A DNA stretch of 64,000 nucleotides from Nitratireductor alexandrii. Its GTDB lineage: Bacteria > Pseudomonadota > Alphaproteobacteria > Rhizobiales > Rhizobiaceae. The DNA is taken from assembly GCF_004000215.1 (NCBI RefSeq), contig NZ_RBVY01000001.1, positions 62,001 to 126,000 on the forward strand, written 5' to 3'. A model generated the notes under the pieces. The model worked only from the letters and a program-made list of their open reading frames with translations, had not been told where the DNA came from and did no database searches. This document shows positions 32,717 to 39,911 of this stretch, in pieces. Each line of letters starts with the position of its first letter. Within the stretch, counting starts at the first letter, position 1. The translations under genes were made by a program, and so were the position numbers.

Positions 32717-33702
32717 ACCAGCATTCCGTCCCCGTCTTCTCGCCCGACGCGCTCGCCATCGACCCCGAGGCCGAGATCGAGCGCATTGTCGCCGCGCTGC
32801 GCGCCCAGCTGCGCGGGACGCTGCGCAAGCGCGGCCTGGTGCTCGGCCTGTCCGGCGGCATCGATTCCAGCGTCTGCGCCGGGCTCGCCGCCAGGGCCGT
32901 CGGGCCCGACAGGGTTCACTGCCTGTTGATGCCCGAGGACGATTCCGATCCCGAAAGCCTGCGGCTCGGCCGGCTGGTGGCCGAGCGGTTCGCCCTGTCG
33001 GCCGAGGTGGAAAATATCGGCCCCGCGCTCGCGGCGATGGGCTGTTACGACAGGCGGGACGGCTTCATCCGCCAGGTCGTGCCCGCCTACGGGCCGGGCT
33101 GGAGCTCGAAGATCGTCTTCGCCAACGCGCTCACCACCGCCGGGTACAACATGTCGTCGCTGGTGGTCCGCGATCCCGAAGGCCGGGTGGAAAAACACCG
33201 CCTGCCGGCCGAGGCCTATCTCGGCATCGTCGCGGCGACCAACATGAAGCAGCGCACGCGCAAGCAGTTCGAATATTATCACGCCGACCGGCTCAACTAC
33301 GCCGTTATCGGCACCCCGAACCGGCTCGAATACGATCAGGGCTTTTTCGTCAAGAACGGCGACGGCGCCGCCGACGTCAAGCCGATCGCCCACCTCTACA
33401 AGTCGCAGGTCTACCGGCTGGCCGAGCATCTCGGCGTGCCGCCGGAAGTGTGCAGCCGCCCGCCCACCACCGACACCTATTCCATGGCCCAGACGCAGGA
33501 GGAGTTCTATTTCGCGCTGCCCTACGACAAGATGGATCTGTGCCTTTACGCCCTCGACAACAACGTGCCCGCCGCCGCCGTCGCCGGCGCGGTCGCCCTG
33601 AGCGAGGACGAGGTCGCCATGGTCTGGAAGGACATTGCCGCAAAGCGCAAAGTGGCCCGCTATCTCCATCTCGGCCCCCAGCTTGCCGCGCCGCTCGACT
33701 GA
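32713..33702 (+). CDS. NAD-synthetase-like ammonia-dependent ligase
   Basis: A 329-residue protein with PP-loop GLSGGIDSSVCAGLAARAV (residues 45-63) and the synthetase motif YAVIGTPNRLEYDQGFFVKN, GDGAADVKPIAHLYKSQVYR. It has no glutaminase or nitrilase domain, so it takes ammonia directly. The segment RPPTTDTYSMAQTQEEFYFA is typical of a NadE subgroup I associate with biosynthetic clusters rather than NAD supply. Its place behind an AsnB-like amidotransferase, an ACP and a ligase suggests that it amidates a pathway intermediate. Housekeeping NAD synthesis remains possible. Confidence 0.8.
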   Translation: MNQHSVPVFSPDALAIDPEAEIERIVAALRAQLRGTLRKRGLVLGLSGGIDSSVCAGLAARAVGPDRVHCLLMPEDDSDPESLRLGRLVAERFALSAEVENIGPALAAMGCYDRRDGFIRQVVPAYGPGWSSKIVFANALTTAGYNMSSLVVRDPEGRVEKHRLPAEAYLGIVAATNMKQRTRKQFEYYHADRLNYAVIGTPNRLEYDQGFFVKNGDGAADVKPIAHLYKSQVYRLAEHLGVPPEVCSRPPTTDTYSMAQTQEEFYFALPYDKMDLCLYALDNNVPAAAVAGAVALSEDEVAMVWKDIAAKRKVARYLHLGPQLAAPLD

Positions 33703-33801
33703 CGCCACACTGGGCCGCGAAGGGGTCGGCCGCCGCCGCGCCCCGACCGTTTAGCCGGGTCGGCGGACAGGGCCGCGATCCGGTCGAAAGGACGCCAGCG
33801 C

Positions 33802-34605
33802 ATGACCGATCTGCCATCGACCGAGACGCTCATTCTGGAACGGGACGGGGGCTGGCTGACGGTCTGGCTCAACCGGCCCGCGGCGCGCAATGCGCTGTCG
33901 GCGGCAATGGCCGACGAGCTTGCCGCCACCGTTGCCGCGCTCGCCGGCGATCCTTCGATCCGCGGCGTCACCTTTCGCGGCAAGGGCGACATGTTCTGCG
34001 CCGGCGGCGACCTCAAGGATTTCGGCACGCTGTTGCGTGATGACGCCCCGCGCGCCGACATCGTCGAGTTCAGCCGGCGCGCCGGCGCCTTGTTTCACGC
34101 CGTCGACACCTTGCCGCAGGTTACCGTCATGCTCGTTCACGGCGCGGCCATGGCCGGCGGGCTCGGTCTCGTCTGCGCCGGCGACATCGTGATTGCCGCA
34201 GCCGACGCCCGATTCGCGCTCACCGAGACCATGCTCGGCATTCCCCCGGCGCAGATCGCGCCCTTCGTCGTCCAGCGCGCCGGCAGGGCGGCCGCGCGCC
34301 GGATCATGCTGACGGGCGCCCGCTTCGACGGCGGCGAGGCGCTCAGGCTCGGCATCGCCGACCAGCTTGCCGACGACGTCGCCGGCCTCGAGGCGGCCGA
34401 GGCCGCGGTGCGCGCGGCCGTGCATCGCTGCGCGCCGGGCGCCAACGCCGTCACCAAGAACATCGTGCTTGCCGCCGGGCGCCTGGATGGCGCGGCGCTG
34501 CGCGATCTCGCCGCCGACGGGTTTGCCGAGTGCCTGCTCGGCGAGGAAGGCCGCGAGGGCGTGGCCGCCTTCCTGGAAAAGCGCAAGCCGCGCTGGGCGG
34601 TTTGA
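33802..34605 (+). CDS. Enoyl-CoA hydratase/isomerase family protein
   Basis: A 267-residue crotonase-fold protein. The oxyanion-hole segments are NRPAARNALSAAMADELAAT and GDMFCAGGDLKDFG, and the second is HGAAMAGGLGLVCAGDIVIA. An E in ALTETMLGIPPAQIAPFV occupies the usual catalytic helix. It hydrates or isomerises an acyl-CoA. It lies 16 bases before an AtuA-like gene; such pairs occur in acyclic-terpene and branched-acid breakdown. A 99-base gap separates it from the NadE-like gene, so it may belong to a separate transcript. Confidence 0.88.
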   Translation: MTDLPSTETLILERDGGWLTVWLNRPAARNALSAAMADELAATVAALAGDPSIRGVTFRGKGDMFCAGGDLKDFGTLLRDDAPRADIVEFSRRAGALFHAVDTLPQVTVMLVHGAAMAGGLGLVCAGDIVIAAADARFALTETMLGIPPAQIAPFVVQRAGRAAARRIMLTGARFDGGEALRLGIADQLADDVAGLEAAEAAVRAAVHRCAPGANAVTKNIVLAAGRLDGAALRDLAADGFAECLLGEEGREGVAAFLEKRKPRWAV

Positions 34606-34621
34606 GGTGGCAGTCGATACC

Positions 34622-36439
34622 ATGACGGCACGGACGGTACGGATCGGCGGCGCCGCGGCGGCCTGGGGCGACACGCTGCTGGGCGCGCGCCAGCTCGTCG
34701 AAAAGGGCGATGTCGACTATCTCGTCGGCGATTATCTGGCCGAGGTCACCATGGCGCTGCTGGCGCGCGCCAGGGCGAAATCGCCCGACGGCGGTTTCGT
34801 GCCCGACTGGCTGGCCTCGGTCGAACCGATCCTGCCGGAAATCCACAAAAAGCGCATCCGGCTCGTCACCGACAGCGGCGGCATGAACCCGGCCGCCTGC
34901 CGCGACGCCTTCGTGGCCGCCGCCGACGCGGCGGGGCTTGCCTTCAAGGTCGCGGTCGTCACCGGCGACGATCTGACCGCGCAGGCGGGCGCGATCGCCG
35001 CCGCCCGCCCGCCGGAGATGTTTTCCGCCGCGCCGCCGCCGGCGGCCTTCGCCTCCGTCAACGCCTATCTCGGCGCGACCGCGATCGCCGCGGCACTGGA
35101 CGCCGGCGCCGATGTCGTCATCACCGGCCGCGTCGTCGATTCGGCCATGACGCTCGGTCCGCTGATGCACGAGTTCGGCTGGCGTCACGACGACTACCAC
35201 CGCCTCGCCGCCGGCAGCCTCGCCGGCCATGTCATCGAATGCGGCTGCCAGGCGACCGGCGGCCTGTTCACCGACTGGCAGGAGATTGCCGACGGCTGGC
35301 ACGACATGGGCTTCCCGATCGTCGACTGCGCCGCCGACGGCAGTTTCGTCGTCACCAAGCCGCCGGGCACCGGCGGCAAGGTCTCGCGCGGCACGGTCGC
35401 AGAGCAGATCGTCTACGAGATCGGCGACCCGCGCGCCTATCGCCTGCCCGACGTGACCTGCGATTTCTCCGAGGTGGTCCTGGACGAAATCGGCCCGGAC
35501 CGCGTGCGGGTCAGCGGCGCGCGGGGCCGCGCCCCGGGGCCGGACTACAAGGTCTGCGGCACCCACCTCGACGGGTTTCGGCTGGTGACGACCTACATGA
35601 TCGCTGGCTTTCAGGCCGGCGCCAAGGGCCGGCGCACCGCCGAGGCGCTGATCGAGCGCACCGCGCGCATCATGCGCGCCAAGGGCTTTGCGCCCTATCG
35701 CGAGGTCTCCATCGAGGTGATCGGCGCCGAGGACACGTATGGCGCGGGCCGGCGCGCCTTCGAGGCGCGCGAGGTGGTGGTCAAGATCGGGCTCAAGCAC
35801 GACGACGCCAGGGCGCTGGAGGTGTTCGCGCGCGAATTCGCCCATCCGGGCGTCGCCATGGCGCAGGGCCTGACCGGCGTCATGCACGGCCGGCCGAAAC
35901 CGGTGCCGGTGCTGCGCGTCCACTCCTTCCTGTGGCCGAAGCGCGACGTACCGGTTGCGATCGATCTCGACGGCGACACCCGCCCCGCCGCCATTGCCGA
36001 TACGAGGGCCGCCGCCGACCCGCCGCCGCACGCCGCCCCGCCGGCGCCCGTTGCCGCCGGCGCGACGACGCTGGTGCCGTTGCGCGCGCTCGCCTGGGGG
36101 CGCAGCGGCGACAAGGGCAATCACGCCAATATCGGCATCGTCGCCCGCCGGCCCGAATTCTATCCCTGGCTGTGCCACCAGATCACCGCCGCGCGCATCG
36201 CCGGTTTTTTCGCGCATTATCTGGAGGGCGAGGTACGGCGCTACCTGCTGCCAGGCTTTAACGCGCTCAACTTCCTGCTCGAGGACGTGCTCGGCGGCGG
36301 CGGCACCGCCTCGCTGCGCTACGATCCGCAGGCCAAGACCTATGCCCAGATGGCGCTCGACCTGACCGTCGAAATCCCCCGGGCCTGGCTCGACCCCGAC
36401 GGCCCGCTCGCCGGCTGGCGGCCGGAGGGGGATGAGTGA
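34622..36439 (+). CDS. AtuA-like protein (DUF1446)
   Basis: A 605-residue protein with the long N-terminal DUF1446 domain: VRIGGAAAAWGDTLLGARQL, VDYLVGDYLAEVTMALLAR, LVTDSGGMNPAACRDAFV, YLGATAIAAALDAGADVVIT and GHVIECGCQATGGLFTDW. A C-terminal smaller domain of about 105 residues (PLRALAWGRSGDKGNHANIG, VRRYLLPGFNALNFLLEDVL) is the AtuA-like ferredoxin-fold module found in long members. AtuA is needed for growth on citronellol-type acyclic terpenes, but its chemistry is unknown. With the crotonase-family gene upstream it forms a two-gene unit. A GTG five codons upstream is an alternative start. Confidence 0.85.
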   Translation: MTARTVRIGGAAAAWGDTLLGARQLVEKGDVDYLVGDYLAEVTMALLARARAKSPDGGFVPDWLASVEPILPEIHKKRIRLVTDSGGMNPAACRDAFVAAADAAGLAFKVAVVTGDDLTAQAGAIAAARPPEMFSAAPPPAAFASVNAYLGATAIAAALDAGADVVITGRVVDSAMTLGPLMHEFGWRHDDYHRLAAGSLAGHVIECGCQATGGLFTDWQEIADGWHDMGFPIVDCAADGSFVVTKPPGTGGKVSRGTVAEQIVYEIGDPRAYRLPDVTCDFSEVVLDEIGPDRVRVSGARGRAPGPDYKVCGTHLDGFRLVTTYMIAGFQAGAKGRRTAEALIERTARIMRAKGFAPYREVSIEVIGAEDTYGAGRRAFEAREVVVKIGLKHDDARALEVFAREFAHPGVAMAQGLTGVMHGRPKPVPVLRVHSFLWPKRDVPVAIDLDGDTRPAAIADTRAAADPPPHAAPPAPVAAGATTLVPLRALAWGRSGDKGNHANIGIVARRPEFYPWLCHQITAARIAGFFAHYLEGEVRRYLLPGFNALNFLLEDVLGGGGTASLRYDPQAKTYAQMALDLTVEIPRAWLDPDGPLAGWRPEGDE

Positions 36440-36925
36440 GGTCAGCAAGTGTGCGGCCTTGCGAGGCAAAGGCACCAACTCTGGTTCGCCGCATCGGCAG
36501 CGGGGCAGACGAGACTTACTGAGAGCGGCGATGGCGGCTCTGGTCGTCGTGACGGTTGTGCTCAACGACGTCGTACCTGCCTTTGTCGCCTGGGGGAACG
36601 CCACGTTCCAGTCATGCGCATTAGGAAAGTCGAACATGACAATGTTCCCGCCCTGCAATTGTTGCAGCGGGCTCAATCATTGAGTTTCGCAGACGTGGGC
36701 ACGGTACTGGCAGCGGAACGTTCACTGATTGACTCTGTTACGCAATGCGGAATTTTCCACTTCCCAATGCGCTGCAAAATGTCCATATCAATCTGGTGAA
36801 GGGGTCGAAGAAATCCTTGGGAGGTCCCACATCGGTGGGCCGCGTCTCTTTCGCCGTGAGAAGTGGAACTCTCACAAAAAAAGGCACCCTGCGAAGGGTG
36901 CCTTTTTCGTTGAGGCAGGGCTTGC
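36440..36925. other. 486-base gene-free spacer between AtuA-like gene and accessory patch
   Basis: No open frame here looks like a gene: the short ones on either strand lack ribosome sites and family resemblance. Base composition is visibly less GC-rich than the genes to the left, from about 36600 on. It holds one clear feature, the terminator at 36876-36907. It may be a decayed mobile-element edge, but I cannot name it. Confidence 0.5.
36876..36907 (-). terminator. Strong intrinsic terminator, usable in both directions
   Basis: GGCACCCT (36883-36890) and AGGGTGCC (36895-36902) pair perfectly around GCGA. Seven A lie to the left and five T to the right, so the hairpin has a U-tract in both directions, the longer one for leftward transcripts. 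It lies 18 bases after the stop of the leftward gene at 36926. Confidence 0.9.
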
Positions 36926-37348
36926 TTAATCAAAAGCTGACGCTTTCTTAGGAAACGGTGTAACCCACGCTGTGTCCTGCTCTTTCGGAGCGAACTCCCT
37001 AAGCCGATACACCTCGTTATCGAATACTACGATATCATCCTTCTTCAATCGGCTAAGAAGTGACGACACACTAGCCCTGTCTAACGTGATACCTCGCTTA
37101 TTGGCGAGATCCACCGCTGTTTGCGCATTCAAACCACGCGTACCTACGTCGCGAAGCAGGTCAAGCACTACACCTTTCGTGGCGACCCGTTTTCTGGATT
37201 TGTGGGACGTACTGCCTGCGTCGTCATCAATGAGCGAGATCGCAAGCTCCAAGCCAGAGATTTGATTTTCGAGCGCCTCTTTCTGCTTGATCAAGGCATC
37301 GCGCTCTTGAAGAAGCCTGCTTTTCATTTCCTTTTTTCCTACGGCCAT
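36926..37348 (-). CDS. Small coiled-coil and winged-helix-like protein, unknown
   Basis: A 140-residue protein. Residues about 1-45 are helical with heptads (KKEMKSRLLQERDALIKQKE, ALENQISGLELAISLID). Residues about 60-120 look like a winged helix: VATKGVVLDLLRDVGTRGLN, AQTAVDLANKRGITLDRASV, SSLLSRLKKDDIVVFDNEVY. It may be a small DNA-binding regulator or a mobile-element accessory protein. The ATG at 37348 follows CAGGAGGCAAC, a strong ribosome site; a longer frame upstream runs through the tRNA gene and is a shadow. Its codon use is less GC-biased than the neighbours, which suggests acquisition. Confidence 0.75.
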   Translation of the reverse strand: MAVGKKEMKSRLLQERDALIKQKEALENQISGLELAISLIDDDAGSTSHKSRKRVATKGVVLDLLRDVGTRGLNAQTAVDLANKRGITLDRASVSSLLSRLKKDDIVVFDNEVYRLREFAPKEQDTAWVTPFPKKASAFD

Positions 37349-37373
37349 TGTTGCCTCCTGAAAGGGCCAAACA

Positions 37374-37459
37374 TGGTGCCGCCGACAGGATTCGAACCTG
37401 CACACCTTGGGAGGTAAGGAGTTGGAAGCTCCCCGCGTCTGCCATTTCGCCACGGCGGC
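37374..37459 (-). tRNA. Class II tRNA with glycine anticodon UCC on a leucine-like scaffold
   Basis: The 86-nt gene folds as a full cloverleaf with encoded CCA. Acceptor GCCGCCG pairs with CGGCGGC; discriminator is A. D arm is GCG/CGC around AAATGGCAGA. Anticodon arm is GGGAG / CTCCT around CTTCCAA, giving anticodon UCC. The 15-nt variable arm forms a hairpin ACCT/AGGT around CCCA. T arm is GCAGG / CCTGT around TTCGAAT. Normal glycine tRNAs have a 4-5 nt variable region, so this one has the body of a leucine-type tRNA and a GGA-reading anticodon. Software that trusts the anticodon would call it tRNA-Gly. Confidence 0.88.
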
Positions 37460-37467
37460 ACGCTGGC

Positions 37468-37496
37468 ATAAAAAGCGACTCGCGTTGCGGCGTCAA
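37468..37496 (-). promoter_or_regulatory. Predicted promoter of the unusual tRNA
   Basis: On the minus strand TTGACG (37496-37491) and TTTTAT (37473-37468) are 17 bases apart. The -10 box ends nine bases before the tRNA 5-prime end, the normal layout for tRNA promoters. This argues that the gene is expressed. Confidence 0.65.
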
Positions 37497-37520
37497 GGCC
37501 GATTGATTGATAATTCACAA

Positions 37521-37718
37521 TCAATGGATTGACTGTCTTTGCTTGTTGCGCTGCCGGCCCCTCAGCGTGTTCCCCTTCGCATCCTTCAGGCTCCGCACGT
37601 GCCTTTCCTCGCGTATCCTTTCCGCGGAGTCCGGCAATTTCGCAGGTGATATCTCGGCTTTATAGCGGGCCTGTAGCGATGTGTTTTTCGCCATAAGCCG
37701 CATTGGACGGCTCACCAT
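37521..37718 (-). CDS. Hypothetical short basic protein, doubtful
   Basis: An open frame of 65 codons from an ATG at 37718 (longer from a GTG at 37763, shorter from an ATG at 37694). It encodes a basic chain (AKNTSLQARYKAEISPAKLP, DSAERIREERHVRSLKDAKG). No good ribosome site precedes any of the starts and I recognise no family. Composition is less GC-rich than the ABC genes next to it. It could be a real small gene or a leftover of mobile DNA. Confidence 0.35.
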   Translation of the reverse strand: MVSRPMRLMAKNTSLQARYKAEISPAKLPDSAERIREERHVRSLKDAKGNTLRGRQRNKQRQSIH

Positions 37719-37806
37719 TGCGCCAAGCAAGCGAATAGATCTCTTCGCCGGCGCGGCCGTCACCGCGCGCGCTTCAGCCTCCCGGTCGCCGCCGTTTCCC
37801 AGCCGG

Positions 37807-38859
37807 TCAGCGCGTCTTTGCCCGGTCTTCGGCGAACAGGTGGCAGCGCACCGCCGCGTCGCCCACCAGATGCGCCGGCGGCGTGTCGGTCGAGCAGTGC
37901 TCCATCACGAACGGGCAGCGCGGATGGAAATGGCAGCCCGGCGGCGGGTTGACCGGATTGGGAATCTCGCCGGCGATCGCCAGCCTTTCCTTGCCCTCCA
38001 TCTCGATGTCGGGCACCGCGTCGAGCAGCATTTTCGTATAGGGGTGTTTCGGCGCCGCGAACAACTCGCGCGCCGGCGCCTCCTCCACCAGCCGGCCGAG
38101 ATAGAGCACCCCGACCCGCGTCGCCACGTGCCGCACCACGGCCAGGTTGTGGCTGATGAACAGATAGGTCAGGCCGAGCCGCTCCTGCAGGTCGCGCAAC
38201 AGATTGAGCACCTGCGCCTGCACCGACACGTCCAGCGCCGAGGTCGGCTCGTCGCAGACGATGAATTGCGGGTCGGAGGCGAGCGCGCGCGCGATCGCGA
38301 TGCGCTGGCGCTGGCCGCCGGAAAACTCGTGCGGGAATTTCTGGCCGTCGCGCGCGTCGAGCCCGACCAGCGACAGCAGTTCGCCGACGCGCGCGGCGCG
38401 GTCCTTTGGGTCGGCGATCAGCCCGAACGCCTTGATCGGCTCCTCGATGATCGCCTGCACGCGCCAGCGCGGATTGAGGCTGGCGAACGGGTCCTGGAAG
38501 ATCATCTGGATCTTGCGGCGCATGCGCCGCATCGCATCCGCGCCCTTTTCGCCCCACACGTCGGTGCCGTCGATCGACACCCGCCCGGCCGAGGGCGGCA
38601 GCAGCCCGACCGCCATCTTGGCGATCGTCGACTTGCCGGAGCCGGATTCGCCGACCAGCGCGTAGGTCTCGCCGCGATTGATCGAAAAATCGACCCCGTC
38701 GACCGCCGTCAGCGTCACCCGCCCGCCGCCTTCGATCATGCGGTTGAGCCAGGGTTTGGAAAGATCGAACACGCGCCGCAGGCCGCCGACCTCCACCAGC
38801 GGCACGGCGTCTTGGTCCGGCGCGGCCGGGCGCGCAGGGCTTGTGTGCGCGGCCGTCAT
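37807..38859 (-). CDS. Peptide/nickel-type ABC transporter ATP-binding protein (DppF-like)
   Basis: A 350-residue ATPase. Walker A is [13 protein letters not shown], the signature is HEFSGGQRQRIAIARAL, and Walker B is FIVCDEPTSALD. The C-terminal oligopeptide-transporter extension has the cysteine-bearing GCHFHPRCPFVMEHC motif. It forms a heterodimeric ATPase with the preceding gene product and powers import through the two permeases. Its ATG overlaps the stop of the partner ATPase gene by four bases. It is the last gene of the leftward operon 43563-37807. Confidence 0.93.
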   Translation of the reverse strand: MTAAHTSPARPAAPDQDAVPLVEVGGLRRVFDLSKPWLNRMIEGGGRVTLTAVDGVDFSINRGETYALVGESGSGKSTIAKMAVGLLPPSAGRVSIDGTDVWGEKGADAMRRMRRKIQMIFQDPFASLNPRWRVQAIIEEPIKAFGLIADPKDRAARVGELLSLVGLDARDGQKFPHEFSGGQRQRIAIARALASDPQFIVCDEPTSALDVSVQAQVLNLLRDLQERLGLTYLFISHNLAVVRHVATRVGVLYLGRLVEEAPARELFAAPKHPYTKMLLDAVPDIEMEGKERLAIAGEIPNPVNPPPGCHFHPRCPFVMEHCSTDTPPAHLVGDAAVRCHLFAEDRAKTR

Positions 38860-39911
38860 GATGTCGCCTCCGGCGTTTCGTCCGCCGCCGCGATGCCGCG
38901 CGCGGCGGCCGCGCGCGCCACCGGCTCGGGCGGGCGGCGCGCGGGGTCGGGATCGTGCAGGAAACAGGCCGCGTCGCTGGCGCCGGCGGAGTAGGGGTGC
39001 GGGCGTTCCGCCCGGCAGCGCGCGAAGGCGTGGTCGCAGCGCGGGTTGAAGGCGCAGCCGTCGGGGATGGCGCCCAGCCGCGGCATCGCGCCCGGAATCT
39101 GCGCCAGTTCCTCGTCCGGGTCGCCGGCCAGCGAGGGGATCGCCGACATCAGCCCGTGCGTATAAGGGTGCTGCGGATGTTTGACGACCGCGCGCACCGG
39201 CCCGATCTCGGCGAGCCGGCCCGCATAGAGCACGCACACCCGGTCGGCGGTTTCCGCGATCACCCCCATGTCGTGCGTGATCAGCATCACCGAGGCGCCG
39301 CGCTCCGAGCACAGCCGTTTCAACAGTGCGATGATCTGGGCCTGCACCGACACGTCGAGCGCCGTGGTCGGTTCGTCGGCGATCACCAGTTCGGGGTCGG
39401 CGCACAGCGCCAGCGCGATCACCACACGCTGGCGCATGCCGCCGGAAAACTGGTGCGGATAGGCCGAAAGCCGGGCGCCGGCGGCCGGGATGCCGACCTC
39501 CTCGAGCAGTTTCTGCGCCTTGTCGCGCGCCGCGCGCTGCGACAGACGCTCGTGGGTGAGAATGGTTTCGGTGAGCTGGTCGCCGATCCGGTAAAGCGGG
39601 TTGAGGCTGGTCAGCGGGTCCTGGAAGATCATGCCGATGCGTCGGCCGCGTATGCGCCGCATCTGGTCCGGCCCCAGATCGTCGATGCGCTCGCCGCCGA
39701 GCCGGATCTCGCCGGCCGCCACCCGCCCCGGCGGCTCCAGAAGGCCGATAATCGCCGAGCCGGTGATCGACTTGCCGGCGCCCGATTCGCCCACCACCCC
39801 CAGCACCTCGCCCGGCGCGATGTCGAACGACAGATCGTCGATCGCCCTCAATACGCCGGCGCGCGTGGGGATCTCGACCCGGAGATTGCGGACGGAAAGC
39901 GTTGCTGTCAT
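38856..39911 (-). CDS. Peptide/nickel-type ABC transporter ATP-binding protein (DppD-like)
   Basis: A 351-residue ATPase. Walker A is VVGESGAGKSITGSAIIGL, the signature is HQFSGGMRQRVVIALAL, and Walker B is LVIADEPTTALDVSVQ. The C-terminal extension contains GCAFNPRCDHAFARC, the oligopeptide-binding ATPase tail. It overlaps the permease gene on one side and the second ATPase gene on the other by four bases each, so the four membrane and ATPase genes are translationally coupled. Substrate is unknown; the family imports di- and oligopeptides, nickel or sugars' derivatives. Confidence 0.93.
   Translation of the reverse strand: MTATLSVRNLRVEIPTRAGVLRAIDDLSFDIAPGEVLGVVGESGAGKSITGSAIIGLLEPPGRVAAGEIRLGGERIDDLGPDQMRRIRGRRIGMIFQDPLTSLNPLYRIGDQLTETILTHERLSQRAARDKAQKLLEEVGIPAAGARLSAYPHQFSGGMRQRVVIALALCADPELVIADEPTTALDVSVQAQIIALLKRLCSERGASVMLITHDMGVIAETADRVCVLYAGRLAEIGPVRAVVKHPQHPYTHGLMSAIPSLAGDPDEELAQIPGAMPRLGAIPDGCAFNPRCDHAFARCRAERPHPYSAGASDAACFLHDPDPARRPPEPVARAAAARGIAAADETPEATS

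Noticed and set aside
33703-33801. Possible terminator hairpin GGTCGG...CCGACC after the NadE-like gene
   Set aside because: The stem is only six base pairs with a long loop and no U-tract.
36673-36933. Short leftward open frame in the spacer before the terminator
   Set aside because: It runs through the terminator hairpin, has no ribosome site and matches no family.
37349-37453. Upstream extension of the 36926-37348 protein
   Set aside because: It would translate the tRNA gene; the ribosome site and ATG at 37348 fit better.
37374-37459. Calling the tRNA an ordinary tRNA-Gly
   Set aside because: The 15-nt variable arm and leucine-type D arm contradict a class I glycine tRNA, although the anticodon is UCC.
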